DNA of 64,000 bases from Arthrobacter sp. CAU 1506 (GTDB lineage: Bacteria; Actinomycetota; Actinomycetes; Actinomycetales; Micrococcaceae): positions 1 to 64,000 of the forward strand of contig NZ_SUKC01000013.1 in assembly GCF_005047635.1 (NCBI RefSeq), in the 5' to 3' direction. A program made the translations under genes and the position numbers. The notes beneath the pieces are model-generated. The model was not told where the DNA came from. It did no database searches and saw only the letters and a program-made list of their open reading frames with translations. Positions 63,285 through 64,000 of the stretch are shown in pieces (the stretch's first letter is position 1; the number at the start of each line of letters is the position of its first letter).

Positions 63285-63357
63285 TGCCCCCGGGCAGATT
63301 CGAACTGCCGACACCCGCTTTAGGAGAGCGGTGCTCTATCCCCTGAGCTACGGGGGC
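63285..63357 (-). tRNA. tRNA-Arg (anticodon CCU)
   Basis: The minus strand folds as a complete 73-nt cloverleaf: acceptor GCCCCCG/CGGGGGC, D stem GCTC/GAGC, anticodon stem CCGCT/AGCGG with loop CTCCTAA giving anticodon CCU, variable GTGTC, T stem GGCAG/CTGCC with loop TTCGAAT, discriminator A. CCA is not encoded. It reads AGG codons for arginine, rare in high-GC genomes. Confidence 0.97.
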
Positions 63358-63534
63358 AACGCCAAAAGCTTAGCTTAATTGCCGTGCCGGACCGGTGCGC
63401 CGGTTGGACGGCGCCGGCAGTGGCTCACACACCGTTCGGGACGCACACGGTTCGCGGGCCGGGCTGCTCGCGGTCAGCCCGGGGCAGGTGCGCCTGCGAT
63501 CCGCCCGGGCAGGCTCGCCGATGCTCCGGCCCAC

Positions 63535-64000
63535 TCAGCTTCCGGCCGGAGCGGCACCTTCGGCCGGTTTGGGCTTGCGGGTGAAGACGGCGACGGCAGC
63601 CACCACCAGGCTCAAGCCGAACAGGATTGACTTGGCAACCGTGAGGAAACTCGCCAGCGAGGCGTCGCCCACCGGGTCCGTGGCCAGCATGGCATCGACC
63701 GCCAGGTTTTCGCCCAAGTCGGCGACCACATAAAGTACGACGACGGCCCAGGCCAGCCATCGCCAGAGTCCCCGGCGGATTTGCTGGCCCAGCAGGATCA
63801 GCCAGGTAAAGCCGAAGAGCAGCGGGAAGATGGTGTCCGCGGTCTTGTGCCAGTAGTTGTACTGTCCGGCACCGTCTTCGCCGAACGCCGTCCGGAGTTG
63901 CTGCGCGTACTCGGTGGAATATCCGCCGATCAGGGTGTCCGGCATGCCCAGTCCGCCGGTCAGTTGGGCGAACTGCGGCATCACCAGCAGGAAGGAATAG
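63535..64000 (-). CDS. Membrane protein, N-terminus outside the window
   Basis: 155 codons visible; the frame is open to the window edge (YSFLLVMPQFAQLTGG at its start), so the true start lies beyond 64000, probably after a first membrane helix. Three helices follow (about residues 49-67, 74-92 and 110-135 of the visible part) with a KTADTIFPLLFGFTW helix start and a RKPKPAEGAAPAGS tail. The loop YSTEYAQQLRTAFGEDGAGQYNYWHK is predicted outside. No family recognised. 177 bp from the tRNA gene. Confidence 0.6.
   Translation of the reverse strand, partial: YSFLLVMPQFAQLTGGLGMPDTLIGGYSTEYAQQLRTAFGEDGAGQYNYWHKTADTIFPLLFGFTWLILLGQQIRRGLWRWLAWAVVVLYVVADLGENLAVDAMLATDPVGDASLASFLTVAKSILFGLSLVVAAVAVFTRKPKPAEGAAPAGS

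Noticed and set aside
63285-63357. tRNA-Arg as an integration site of a genomic island
   Set aside because: No duplicated tRNA 3' end, integrase or excisionase was found in the window.

Overview
The window is 64 kb of high-GC chromosomal DNA from an actinobacterium, most likely a member of the Micrococcaceae close to Arthrobacter. This rests on gene content and protein style: a DtxR-type regulator with a TTAGG-N4-CCTAA iron box, CIRCE-controlled groEL ending in a GGM tail, DUF3263, DUF3027, DUF6457 and LytR_C proteins, a WXG100 protein, a bacterial XPB helicase, and c-di-AMP riboswitches in front of cell-wall hydrolases. Species cannot be read from the sequence alone.

Layout. 1-0.4 kb: the 5' end of an IS110-family transposase leaving the window, with its non-coding end. 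0.6-7.9 kb: a mixed accessory block with a Sel1/TPR protein, an exported orphan, a broken DUF6308 gene, a universal stress protein, an M24 peptidase, a secreted HNH nuclease and small membrane proteins. 8-13 kb: a NarL-type two-component pair, a GAP-family membrane protein, a hemerythrin protein and a secreted CAP protein. 13.1-18.4 kb: a shikimate/quinate catabolic cluster (IclR regulator, 3-dehydroshikimate dehydratase, shikimate dehydrogenase, divergent MHS transporter) with two matching operator-like repeats. 18.4-29 kb: LLM oxidoreductase, lipase maturation factor, OFA transporter with a 33-residue small partner, sialidase-like protein, ThrE exporter, iron-box-controlled siderophore-interacting protein, uracil-DNA glycosylase.

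29-44 kb: housekeeping and stress genes: DUF3263, LytR_C, CspA, TM2 protein, GroEL under two CIRCE elements, HD-domain and RNase HI fusion proteins, WXG100, an OmpR-type two-component pair, a methyltransferase and an XPB helicase operon. 44-52.4 kb: a second cold-shock protein with DUF3027, an MFS exporter, SerC, the DtxR regulator, then three consecutive exported cell-wall hydrolases (M23, NlpC/P60, NlpC/P60), each preceded by a c-di-AMP riboswitch. 52.6-58.7 kb: HNH protein, then a molybdenum cofactor/formate dehydrogenase series (MobA-like, DUF6457, MoeA, FdhD, FdhF/YdeP-type oxidoreductase). 59-64 kb: an ABC exporter, a ROK regulator, an orphan operator, tRNA-Arg(CCU) and a partial membrane protein.

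A striking recurring feature is that many intergenic spaces hold short GC-rich tandem repeats, each with its own unit and period (16, 55, 19, 16, 39, 28 and 64 bp), often next to strong hairpins. I found no CRISPR array, no rRNA, no prophage and no complete defence system. The most interesting items are the IS110 non-coding end, the duplicated repeat structure at 27.97-28.27 kb, the three riboswitch-hydrolase units, and the paired operators of the shikimate cluster.
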